Of a stretch of 54,141 bases of DNA, positions 26,386-33,954 are shown in pieces. The position numbers and the translations under genes are program-made. The notes beneath the pieces are model-generated. The model searched no databases, had not been told where the DNA came from, and worked only from the letters and a program-made list of their open reading frames with translations. This DNA comes from Erysipelotrichaceae bacterium. Lineage in GTDB: Bacteria; Bacillota_I; Bacilli_A; Erysipelotrichales; Erysipelotrichaceae. Each line of letters begins with the position of its first letter. The first letter of the stretch is position 1. The stretch spans positions 1 through 54,141 of the forward strand of contig DXZE01000006.1 of NCBI GenBank assembly GCA_019415435.1. Reading direction: 5' to 3'.

Positions 26386-26413
26386 ATAATAATTTACATG
26401 AGCATGTAATCAA
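26386..26413 (-). promoter_or_regulatory. rfbA: Candidate rfbA promoter with internal dyad
   Basis: On the minus strand TTGATT (26408-26413), 16-base spacer, TATTAT (26386-26391). The spacer holds an inverted repeat TTACATG-AG-CATGTAA (26394-26409), which could be an operator. Confidence 0.45.
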
Positions 26414-26444
26414 TTCATCGAAAATTGATATTTTAATCAGATTA

Positions 26445-26484
26445 GTATTTACATTGTAAATTATAAGCATTACAATGTAAATAC
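26445..26484. promoter_or_regulatory. Dyad operator with mirror-image promoters, dinJ-yafQ / rfbA
   Basis: A perfect 15-bp inverted repeat (26445-26459 and 26470-26484, spacer 10). On the plus strand it contains -35 TTTACA (26448-26453), a 17-base spacer and -10 TACAAT (26471-26476). By symmetry the minus strand carries the same boxes (-35 at 26476-26481, -10 at 26453-26458). The plus-strand start would fall near 26483, just before AAGGAGG (26485-26491) of the antitoxin. The dyad is a natural target for the ribbon-helix-helix antitoxin. Confidence 0.7.
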
Positions 26485-26499
26485 AAGGAGGCAGATGAT

Positions 26500-26772
26500 A
26501 TGTCTACAGCACAAACTCAAATACGCATTGATTCAGATGTAAAAAAGCAGGCCAATGAACTTTTTAGTGAACTAGGACTAGATATGTCAGGTGCCGTCAA
26601 CATTTTTCTAAGACAGTGCATTATGAGACATGGTCTTCCTTTCAAAGTAGAAGTTCCACAATATTCCAATGAATTACTGGACGCCGCCAACGAAGCTAAA
26701 CGTATTTCTCATAATCCTGGCATCAAGGGATATACGAGTATGGATGAGCTGAAGAAAGCTCTTGATAATTAA
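26500..26772 (+). CDS. dinJ: RelB/DinJ-family antitoxin
   Basis: 90 residues. The start AQTQIRIDSDVKKQANELFSELGLDMS is the ribbon-helix-helix DNA-binding part (pieces TQIRIDSDVK and LGLDMSGAVNIFLRQ); the family's RHGLPFKVEVP follows. The tail would bind the toxin. It neutralises YafQ and represses the operon. AAGGAGG precedes the ATG. The toxin gene begins on the next base after the stop. Confidence 0.93.
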   Translation: MSTAQTQIRIDSDVKKQANELFSELGLDMSGAVNIFLRQCIMRHGLPFKVEVPQYSNELLDAANEAKRISHNPGIKGYTSMDELKKALDN

Positions 26773-27054
26773 ATGTCATACATCATCAAATTTACATCAG
26801 CTTATAAGAAAAGTTATAAGCTGATGAAGAAACGCGGATTAGATATTTCTCTTTTAGACGATGTAGTTGATACTTTGCGTCAGAGCAAAATATTAGAGGA
26901 AAAGTATCATGATCATGAGCTTAAAGGGAAGCTTAAGGGTTTCCGTGAATGCCACGTTCAACCAGACTGGCTGCTTATTTATCTTATAGAAGATGATATT
27001 CTTACTTTAACGCTGGTCGATACCGGCAGTCATTCAGACTTGGTGAACATGTAA
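26773..27054 (+). CDS. yafQ: YafQ-family mRNA interferase toxin
   Basis: 93 residues. YafQ features are complete: FTSAYKKSYKLMKKRG at the start, YHDHELKGKLKGFRECHVQPDWLLIY (pieces HDHELKG and RECHVQPDWLLIY with the catalytic His residues) and the closing DTGSHSDL. It cleaves mRNA on the ribosome in the E. coli case. Adjacent to the antitoxin stop codon and ended by a strong terminator. Confidence 0.93.
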   Translation: MSYIIKFTSAYKKSYKLMKKRGLDISLLDDVVDTLRQSKILEEKYHDHELKGKLKGFRECHVQPDWLLIYLIEDDILTLTLVDTGSHSDLVNM

Positions 27055-27057
27055 CAG

Positions 27058-27081
27058 ACCATCCGAAAGGGATGGTTTTTT
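27058..27081 (+). terminator. Terminator of the DinJ-YafQ operon
   Basis: ACCATCC (27058-27064) / GGATGGT (27070-27076), loop GAAAG, then a T run to 27081. Confidence 0.85.
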
Positions 27082-27119
27082 ATGCGGTCACTGGCGAGAC
27101 CTTCAGGTATATTTTGAAT

Positions 27120-28325
27120 TCAATTGTGAAGATATAACCTTTCTGCATTCTCCATGCAAATAAACAACCCTGCATCTTTTGTTATATGAAACCCATCTTT
27201 GACTATGCTTTTTACATATTCATAGAATTCATGATAGTGATCAAGAATGATACTGTTCTGATTGCCATGACAAGAGAGAATATACTGGATTAATGGTTCT
27301 GGTTCCTCAATATAAATCTCATCTTCATATTTCATGCATATAATAGAAGTAAAGCATGATGATAATATTCTGTTTCCATTCTCTAATCCAAACTTTTCAT
27401 ACAGGTTATCTTTTGAAAGATAAATATCTTCATTGAATCCCTGTACCAGGTCTCTGATTTCTTTCATATGTCTGGAACTGTATGTACTGCATATAAAAGT
27501 GCCGTCTTTCTTCAATACTCTTTTTACCTCTGTTAGTACCTTGTCTATATCACAATAAAACAGCATATGATTGGCAATCACCAGATCAAATGTATGATCG
27601 GAATATGGTATATCTTCACCAGGGAATGTACGGCAGATAAATCTGCCATCATTCTGAAAGGATTCATGTACATTCTGTATCATTCCTTCTGAAGCATCAG
27701 AAAGAATGATATGTACATTTCCAGGCAATATCTGAAGATTCTCTTTCCATAGCTGACCATTACCGCAGCCAATCTCTAATATACGCATATCTTCTCTGAT
27801 ATGGCATTGTTCAAATACCCATGGAAACCATCCCTGTTTGTTTACAGAATACTGTTCATGCAGGCGGATACGGGCAGAGATATTGGCAGCGGTACGGTAT
27901 TGTTCCTTCATGCTCTGTTCCACATCTGAAGCGTGCAAAGCCTGTAATAAAGCAGACCAGTCTGCTTTATCATGTTCTTTTAAGGATTGTTCTGTTTCAA
28001 TCAGTATTTCTTTGACTGACTGCATTTCCCGGATCTTTTCTTCAATCAGTTTCTTCTGAATCTCTAAAGATTCCTGCATATGATCCGTTCCGGTAATGAT
28101 CATTCCCTTGATATCTTCCAAAGAAAAACCAAGGTATTTAAAAAGAAGGATCTGCTGCAACTTTGCCAGATCCTGATCTGTATATAAACGGGCATTGGAT
28201 GCAGTATGTGCAGAAGGCTTTAAGACTCCTTCCTTGTCATACCAGCGTAATGTTCGGACTGTAACATCTGCTTTCTTTGCGAACTGTCCCGTTGTATAAA
28301 ATCCTTCTTCAGAAGCTCTTGTCAT
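27120..28325 (-). CDS. MerR-type regulator fused to a SAM methyltransferase
   Basis: About 401 residues. Residues 9-75 are a MerR winged helix (YTTGQFAKKADVTVRTLRWYDKEGVL, seen as TGQFAK and TLRWYDKEGVLKPS, plus KYLGFSLEDIKGMI), followed by a dimerisation coiled coil (about 85-120). From about 165 a class I methyltransferase starts, with ILEIGCGNGQLW as SAM motif I, FDLVIANHMLFYC and VLKKDGTFICSTYS. The start is uncertain between TTG (28337) and ATG (28325); I chose the ATG, which has GGAAAG ahead. It overlaps the DUF4422 gene by 17 bases. Effector and methyl acceptor are unknown; it might sense a hydrophobic drug or a cell metabolite. Confidence 0.85.
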   Translation of the reverse strand: MTRASEEGFYTTGQFAKKADVTVRTLRWYDKEGVLKPSAHTASNARLYTDQDLAKLQQILLFKYLGFSLEDIKGMIITGTDHMQESLEIQKKLIEEKIREMQSVKEILIETEQSLKEHDKADWSALLQALHASDVEQSMKEQYRTAANISARIRLHEQYSVNKQGWFPWVFEQCHIREDMRILEIGCGNGQLWKENLQILPGNVHIILSDASEGMIQNVHESFQNDGRFICRTFPGEDIPYSDHTFDLVIANHMLFYCDIDKVLTEVKRVLKKDGTFICSTYSSRHMKEIRDLVQGFNEDIYLSKDNLYEKFGLENGNRILSSCFTSIICMKYEDEIYIEEPEPLIQYILSCHGNQNSIILDHYHEFYEYVKSIVKDGFHITKDAGLFICMENAERLYLHN

Positions 28326-29121
28326 ACTTCTTTCCAAGAAATCTTGCCTTTAATACACCTGTAATCTTATGATACCAGTCTACCTTTCCTACATAAAGAT
28401 ACGGTATTTCATGTACTTCTTCTTCTTTAATAGTACCAGTACCAATCTGATATAAAAGCCATGTATCAAATAATCTTTCAGATATTCTCCCGGCATATCT
28501 TTTTTCAAAAGGTGTCATGGAAGAAGTATCGATTCTTTCTTCCAGTTTACTTAATACATCAAATACCCATGTACAGTATGTATTCACTAAATCCTTATTC
28601 ATCAGAAACATATTGAACAGCCAGGCAGTTGTACCCTTCATCAGATGATCCCAATATGGTACATATTCCGGATAGTATGTTTCAAGTATCTTTCTTGTTT
28701 CATCTAACTGTTCTTGTGAGAAAGTATTGGAATAGTGTCTGTATACACTTTCTATATAGTAATGTCTTTTCTTAGGCACAATCACTTTATATTGAACCAT
28801 CAGCTTCTGTGCTTCCTGCTCGGTTAAGACACTGTTCAATACTCCATGTTTCTTCTGGTAAGACTTTGATTTTAAAGTGAAGTAGCGCCGATAATGAGAT
28901 AATCCAAGATAGTCATAATCCAGATTCTTCCAGCACCAGTAAAGACCTGTTAATTCACAATAGACAGGATTTTTTTCACTGATGTTATCTCCTTCATCAT
29001 CTCTTTGGAAACCTATGCTTTCCTTACCATGTGAACCCACCTGTACAGGCAGATACAGACTGTCAGAAGGAACATCACATTTCTTATGACATGCAATCAT
29101 CACTTTTATCTTTGGTAACAT
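28309..29121 (-). CDS. DUF4422 glycosyltransferase-like protein
   Basis: About 270 residues. KIKVMIACHKK at the start, NPVYCELTGLYWCWKN and LGLSHYRRYF are signatures of the DUF4422 family, found in exopolysaccharide clusters and annotated as glycosyltransferases. Later pieces KGTTAWLFNMFLMNKDL and FERRY-like ERLFDTWLLY fit the family. The open frame extends 66 bases upstream into the sugar transferase gene, but the ATG at 29121 overlaps that gene's TAA (TAATG), the expected coupling. Sugar and acceptor are unknown. Confidence 0.85.
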   Translation of the reverse strand: MLPKIKVMIACHKKCDVPSDSLYLPVQVGSHGKESIGFQRDDEGDNISEKNPVYCELTGLYWCWKNLDYDYLGLSHYRRYFTLKSKSYQKKHGVLNSVLTEQEAQKLMVQYKVIVPKKRHYYIESVYRHYSNTFSQEQLDETRKILETYYPEYVPYWDHLMKGTTAWLFNMFLMNKDLVNTYCTWVFDVLSKLEERIDTSSMTPFEKRYAGRISERLFDTWLLYQIGTGTIKEEEVHEIPYLYVGKVDWYHKITGVLKARFLGKKYDKSF

Positions 29122-31205
29122 TACTGTGCTCCTTCTTCCTTTGCGACAGACTTGAATGTTCTGAAGAATATCTTGATATCCAGCCATAAACTATGGTGAT
29201 CTACGTAGTACATCTCCATAGCCTGTCTTTCTCCTGTTTCATAGGTCGCATTATTTCTGGCATATGCCTGCCAATATCCGGTTAATCCCGGTTTTACAGA
29301 TAACAGTTTGGCAATATCCTTACCATAGATTTCTGTTTCTTTTTTGACAATCGGACGTGGTCCGATGATAGATAAGCTGCCGCCTAATATATTGAATAAC
29401 TGCGGTAATTCATCTAAGGAAGTCTTACGGATAAAAGAACCTACCTTTGTAATTCTAGGGTCATTATCAATCTTGAATTCCTTCTGATATTGTTCTAACT
29501 GTTCTGGAGTTAAAAGCTTATTCAGATCACCGGCATCTCTGCGCATGGAACGGAACTTGGCAATATAGATCTTTCTGCCATGTAATCCGATTCTTTCCTG
29601 TTTATAGATAGGAGAACCGCCATCATCTGCCATTACCGCAATGCATAAGATTAATAACAATGGAGATAGAATAATTATTCCCATTAAAGATAAGACAATA
29701 TCAATGAATCTCTTGATAAAGAGGTATACACATTCACCTGCTGTCTTTTTATGTACATATGCAGAGTGGTCATATTGAAGAGGCTTTCTGTTTTCAATAT
29801 AAGAATGAATCAGACCGGTTTCTTCTCTTAATGCTTTCTCATTGTACTTTCTGGATGAATGGAAAGTAATATAACGGAAGAATACAGCTATATAAACTTC
29901 CAGATCCTTTAGTACAGACCAGTTTTTGATGTATTCTCTTTCAGAGCGTGTTACCTGTCTTCTGTCCTGCTCAATGCACCAGCTGCCAAAGATACCAGGC
30001 AGTACGCATAAGTTCTTACGTCTTTCTGAAGAATAGGAAAGATAAGACTGTACATCCGGTCCATGAGGTCCGCACATAGACATATCACCAGAAAGGACAT
30101 TGACTACTTCCGGCAATCCATTCAGATGGGTAAACTTCAGGAATCTGCCCCATACCATATAAGGGCTCTTTCCTTCTTTGATTCTTTCTTCTGCGTCCAT
30201 ACGCAGTACTCTGAATCTCTTCTTATAAAATCTTCTGCCATTCTTTCCTACCCGGACCATATCCATTAATACTGGTCCTTTGGATTCTATAGAAGTGAAG
30301 ATCCATGTAAGCAGATATACACATGCATATAAAGGAATAAAGAATAAAGAGATAATGACATCCAGAATTCTCTTCATAAAGGCATGTCTGCGCGGCATCT
30401 TTACAAAAGGAATATAAGATACAGCCGCGCATCCTCCGATAACATCCATATAACGGTCTGTTTCAGGAAGAATGTCAAATTCATTGATGTTGATATGAAC
30501 TGTTTTACCAGTTTCTGTTAATCTGTCTATAAATGTTGTTAATTCCGGGGTAACGATCTCTGTAATAACAAACAGGGAGTCTGCGCTTTCATCAGACAGT
30601 GTTTCTATCAGATTACGTTTATGTGGAATCACCGGAACATTATTAATGTATTCCAGATCGTCACGATCTGTGATGACAGCCCCAACAATCTGAAAACGCC
30701 AGTCCCTGGAATGTTTCATTCTTTCCATGGTACTATTGATGTTCTTTTCCTTACCGATCATGATGATCTGTTCGGCACTCTTGCCATTACGGAATAAAGG
30801 CAAAGCCCACTTCTTCAGTAACATTCTCAATACGACTGTGAGAAGAAAGTCAATTCCCGCATATACAACTACGAAAATGCGGGAATAATCTCTCCCTGTC
30901 TGGGTTCCGAACAGGTAGAAGACAACAACCGCAAAAGTAATCGCTACATTTCTGAAAGCAGAAGAAAATTCTCTGCGCCATCCTCTGTTTAAAACATTCT
31001 TTTCCTTGGACAAGAAAACTATAGATGCGATGGCATATCCGATTAATGCCACAAATAAAACATTGATATAGGGATCGTAAGAAGGAACTTTAATACCAAA
31101 ACGTATGACTTCCTTCATGGCGATAGCCAGAAAGTATGAAATAATTAATGCAATCAGATCTGAAAGAGTCTGAATGTAATATGTATATCTTGATAAGTTA
31201 TTCAT
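29121..31205 (-). CDS. Polyprenyl-phosphate sugar-1-phosphate transferase with two tandem transferase domains
   Basis: 694 residues instead of the usual 450-480. Residues 1-130 carry about four membrane helices, 140-265 a nucleotide-binding-like domain. Two bacterial sugar transferase domains follow. The C-terminal copy (about 497-690) is complete: IKRFIDIVLSL, KFRSMRRDA, TSLDELPQLFNIL with the catalytic Asp-Glu (598-599), GPRPI and KPGLTGYWQ. The first copy (about 277-450) is recognisable (MKRILDVIISLF, RFRVLRMDAEER, LPEVVNVLSGDMSMCGP, LPGIFGSW) but has Asn-Gly (362-363) where the Asp-Glu should be and HGP for RPI, so it looks catalytically dead. The enzyme should start the repeat unit on undecaprenyl phosphate. 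It is first gene of a unit with an unusual hairpin just before its ATG. Confidence 0.92.
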   Translation of the reverse strand: MNNLSRYTYYIQTLSDLIALIISYFLAIAMKEVIRFGIKVPSYDPYINVLFVALIGYAIASIVFLSKEKNVLNRGWRREFSSAFRNVAITFAVVVFYLFGTQTGRDYSRIFVVVYAGIDFLLTVVLRMLLKKWALPLFRNGKSAEQIIMIGKEKNINSTMERMKHSRDWRFQIVGAVITDRDDLEYINNVPVIPHKRNLIETLSDESADSLFVITEIVTPELTTFIDRLTETGKTVHININEFDILPETDRYMDVIGGCAAVSYIPFVKMPRRHAFMKRILDVIISLFFIPLYACVYLLTWIFTSIESKGPVLMDMVRVGKNGRRFYKKRFRVLRMDAEERIKEGKSPYMVWGRFLKFTHLNGLPEVVNVLSGDMSMCGPHGPDVQSYLSYSSERRKNLCVLPGIFGSWCIEQDRRQVTRSEREYIKNWSVLKDLEVYIAVFFRYITFHSSRKYNEKALREETGLIHSYIENRKPLQYDHSAYVHKKTAGECVYLFIKRFIDIVLSLMGIIILSPLLLILCIAVMADDGGSPIYKQERIGLHGRKIYIAKFRSMRRDAGDLNKLLTPEQLEQYQKEFKIDNDPRITKVGSFIRKTSLDELPQLFNILGGSLSIIGPRPIVKKETEIYGKDIAKLLSVKPGLTGYWQAYARNNATYETGERQAMEMYYVDHHSLWLDIKIFFRTFKSVAKEEGAQ

Positions 31206-31210
31206 AAGTC

Positions 31211-31252
31211 AAAAACATACGGCAGGTCATCCTGCCGTATGTAATTATAACA
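31211..31252 (-). promoter_or_regulatory. Hairpin leader with extended -10 box before the sugar transferase gene
   Basis: Perfect 12-bp stem ACATACGGCAGG (31215-31226) / CCTGCCGTATGT (31231-31242), loop TCAT, then TTTTT on the minus strand and, nine bases on, the ATG. Directly upstream, minus-strand TGTTATAAT (31244-31252) is an extended -10 box, putting the RNA start at the base of the hairpin. It may also terminate the flippase transcript. No ribosome binding site lies between hairpin and ATG. Confidence 0.65.
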
Positions 31253-31315
31253 ATAATCAGATTTATTGCCATGTTTGCCCGGATTTCGGGCATAAACATT
31301 CAGACAAAATTCACA

Positions 31316-32770
31316 TTAATGCTTTAAATGAAGCCTGGTTAATACCGTATCCGCAGCTTCTGTGACAATAGATTCATGCATCACCAGCAATACTACAAAA
31401 TATAAGCCGAAGAATAATATTGCGGATATTAACAATGTTATGAAATCACCCATGTGCAGATATAGTGTCCAGAAACTTGTCACAAAGCCAAGTATCAGGG
31501 CCAGCAGTATTCTTCCATAATGAATTTTTTTAAATGCTTCAACTAACTGATCTTGTATCGCAAAAAACTGTACTAAAAGAACCACAAACTCAGCTGCTAA
31601 TGTTCCAATGGCGGCACCAGTAGATAAGAAATGCGGTATCAGAAACCAGTTAAGAATCAGATCTGTTAAGGCACCAGCCACTTCAGAATACAAAACAATC
31701 TTCTCTTTTCCTAAAGGAATCAGTATCTGTAAACCGGTAATATTTGATATACCGATAAATACAACCGTAGGCATGATCCACTGCATCGGCAGTATTGAAT
31801 TATGATATTGATCACCTGACAGGAAATAAATACCCTGTTTTGCAAAAAGCATGAAATATATCGTTAATGGTAAGGCAATAATGACTGTGAAATTTAATGC
31901 TTTCTGCGCTATTTTCTTAAAATCATTCATGTCATTATTGGCAACATAATAAGATGCTCTTGGCAATAATACAGCAGCTAATGAAGTTACAATACTGACT
32001 AATACAGTTTTGATCTTTACTGCCGCATTGTAATATCCGACTTCTGCATCACCACTCATAAATCCAAGCATGATTGTGTCAAGGTTTGTATAAATTGTTG
32101 TTGCACATGACATTGCAAAGAATATGCCGATAGGTTTCAGATGTTTTTTAAAGTTGTAGTTTCCAACAGGTTTAAAACCTATATAGTGATGTGCATTCGC
32201 AAAATTCAATACATTACTGGCACTGGATGCAAGAATTGATATAGCTCCGTAAATAACATAGTCATTCTGCTGGTGAACTAAAAGAAACATACTGACTAAG
32301 GCAACCAGTTTAAAGATCATGGAACGTACCGTAATATATGTATACTGTTCCAAAGCCTTATAGAGCCATTCCATGCCAATAGAAGTTAAGAATATAGTAG
32401 AGCTGATAACCACCAGAAGTGCCCTGTCTGTACGGAATTTTGGCACAATCACTAATGAAACCGCAAAGGCTGCATATGTGATGACATCCATGACCAGATT
32501 GATGATCAGAAGTTCCTGTGCTGTTCTGGTAAGTTTCTCATGATCATCTCTGACTTCTGCACACACTCTGATGCCATAGGTAGGAATACCAAGCTGCGCA
32601 AATAAGCTGAAATAGTTGATAACAGAAGACGCAAAAGATACCTTTCCTGATCCGACTGGTCCAAGGACTCTGGAAACATATGGGAAAGTAATCAATGGAA
32701 ATATTATCGATGACATTGTCAGGATAATATTCATCAGAAAGTTTTTCTTTAAAGATATATTCTTTGACAT
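31316..32770 (-). CDS. wzx: Wzx-type polysaccharide flippase (first cluster)
   Basis: 484 residues, about 12-14 transmembrane helices. The start KKNFLMNIILTMSSIIFPLITFPYVSRVLG (piece SIIFPLITFPYVSRVLGP) is the polysaccharide-biosynthesis MATE-like flippase signature; FAQLGIPTYGIR and AVKIKTVLVSIVTSLAAVLLPR-type segments follow. It moves the lipid-linked repeat unit across the membrane. It is the last gene of the unit starting at the acyltransferase (41698), 26 bases after wzy. It is a clear homologue of the flippase at 47786-49237. Confidence 0.92.
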   Translation of the reverse strand: MSKNISLKKNFLMNIILTMSSIIFPLITFPYVSRVLGPVGSGKVSFASSVINYFSLFAQLGIPTYGIRVCAEVRDDHEKLTRTAQELLIINLVMDVITYAAFAVSLVIVPKFRTDRALLVVISSTIFLTSIGMEWLYKALEQYTYITVRSMIFKLVALVSMFLLVHQQNDYVIYGAISILASSASNVLNFANAHHYIGFKPVGNYNFKKHLKPIGIFFAMSCATTIYTNLDTIMLGFMSGDAEVGYYNAAVKIKTVLVSIVTSLAAVLLPRASYYVANNDMNDFKKIAQKALNFTVIIALPLTIYFMLFAKQGIYFLSGDQYHNSILPMQWIMPTVVFIGISNITGLQILIPLGKEKIVLYSEVAGALTDLILNWFLIPHFLSTGAAIGTLAAEFVVLLVQFFAIQDQLVEAFKKIHYGRILLALILGFVTSFWTLYLHMGDFITLLISAILFFGLYFVVLLVMHESIVTEAADTVLTRLHLKH

Positions 32771-32796
32771 AATTCTTCTGTTAATAAATGTCCCTT

Positions 32797-33954
32797 TTAT
32801 TCAATCTGCTGTTTATCTTTTCTAAACAGCATTCCGTATATTAAAAGCATAAAAGGATTATAATCCAGTCTCATTAACTGGAAATCCGTAAATGCATGTA
32901 TCGCTATAAAGATAAGCGCAAGCCATAAGAAATACTGTTTATCTTTATGCGATTTATATATCATAGCTGAAAATGCCAGTACTACAAGAACTGTAGGGAT
33001 AATTCCATAAACCATCGCATCATAAATATAGGATGAATCTACGAATAAATAATCACCTACACGGTCAATATCATCACGACCGGTATTAAATTCAACAACT
33101 TCACCAAAAGGTTCAAATCCATACTTTTCTACAGCATTCTGACTGAATTCCAGTCTGCCAGATAAAGCATCATTAATCTTCACAAGAGTAGTACTCTTTT
33201 CTGAATAATTGATCGTTGCACTGAAGATAAATACACATAGAAACGGCATTAACAATACAGACAAGATTCTTACCGTCTTTGTTTTTAACAGCTGCAGATC
33301 AGTATTCAAAAGCCATACCAGAATAAGAAACAGAATGACCAAGTAATATACAGCTCTGGTTCCGGTGTAGTACATCAAAATCTGATTTATGATCAGTATG
33401 ATAATTGTTTTCAGGATATTGATTCTGCCCTCATCCGCTGCAAACCAGGCAATGACGACATGCAGAAAATAGTTTGGGAGGGTTGTCGTATAGTCAAAAC
33501 CAAGATAATAACGGATACTTCTCGCTGTTTCAGTCAAGAAGTCATTTGTATATACATTTGATGTGACAAGCAGAACCGTGATGAGACATACTGCAGTAAC
33601 CGTTACACAGTATACTTTCAGGAAATACTTTGTATGCATGTTTATGCCGCATACAATAAACATCCCTAATAACATAGAAGATGTGAAATCCTGATTGCCA
33701 CGGCCTGTCAGTACTGACATAATCAGTATCGCTGCCGCAAACAGTATTTTCCTCATGCTGAGTTCATGCGAGCATAAGAAACTGACTATTAATCCAGCCA
33801 GAATCAGATAACGGATATACTTGATCTCTGTCTGCATTTCTCCGCCAGCCACGAATTGCGTTGCCTGGAGAACTGTAACAATCAGGAAAACAGCATACAT
33901 TAATAAAAGGATAAATTCTGGTAAAGAGATTTTTTCTTTTATTGCATTCAACAT
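32797..33954 (-). CDS. wzy: Wzy-type polysaccharide polymerase (O-antigen ligase-like)
   Basis: 385 residues with about ten membrane helices and a larger external loop around residues 235-300 (YSEKSTTLVKINDALSGRLEFS, seen as INDALSGRLEFSQNAVEKYG). The SGRLEFS segment within the loop recurs in Gram-positive Wzy proteins. Sequence is otherwise not conserved, as is usual. Position between wzx and the Wzz-like gene strongly supports the polymerase call. Its ATG overlaps the Wzz stop codon. Confidence 0.82.
   Translation of the reverse strand: MLNAIKEKISLPEFILLLMYAVFLIVTVLQATQFVAGGEMQTEIKYIRYLILAGLIVSFLCSHELSMRKILFAAAILIMSVLTGRGNQDFTSSMLLGMFIVCGINMHTKYFLKVYCVTVTAVCLITVLLVTSNVYTNDFLTETARSIRYYLGFDYTTTLPNYFLHVVIAWFAADEGRINILKTIIILIINQILMYYTGTRAVYYLVILFLILVWLLNTDLQLLKTKTVRILSVLLMPFLCVFIFSATINYSEKSTTLVKINDALSGRLEFSQNAVEKYGFEPFGEVVEFNTGRDDIDRVGDYLFVDSSYIYDAMVYGIIPTVLVVLAFSAMIYKSHKDKQYFLWLALIFIAIHAFTDFQLMRLDYNPFMLLIYGMLFRKDKQQIE

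Noticed and set aside
26328..26499. Possible riboswitch upstream of rfbA
   Set aside because: Only short DNA palindromes are seen, with no multi-stem RNA fold or terminator.
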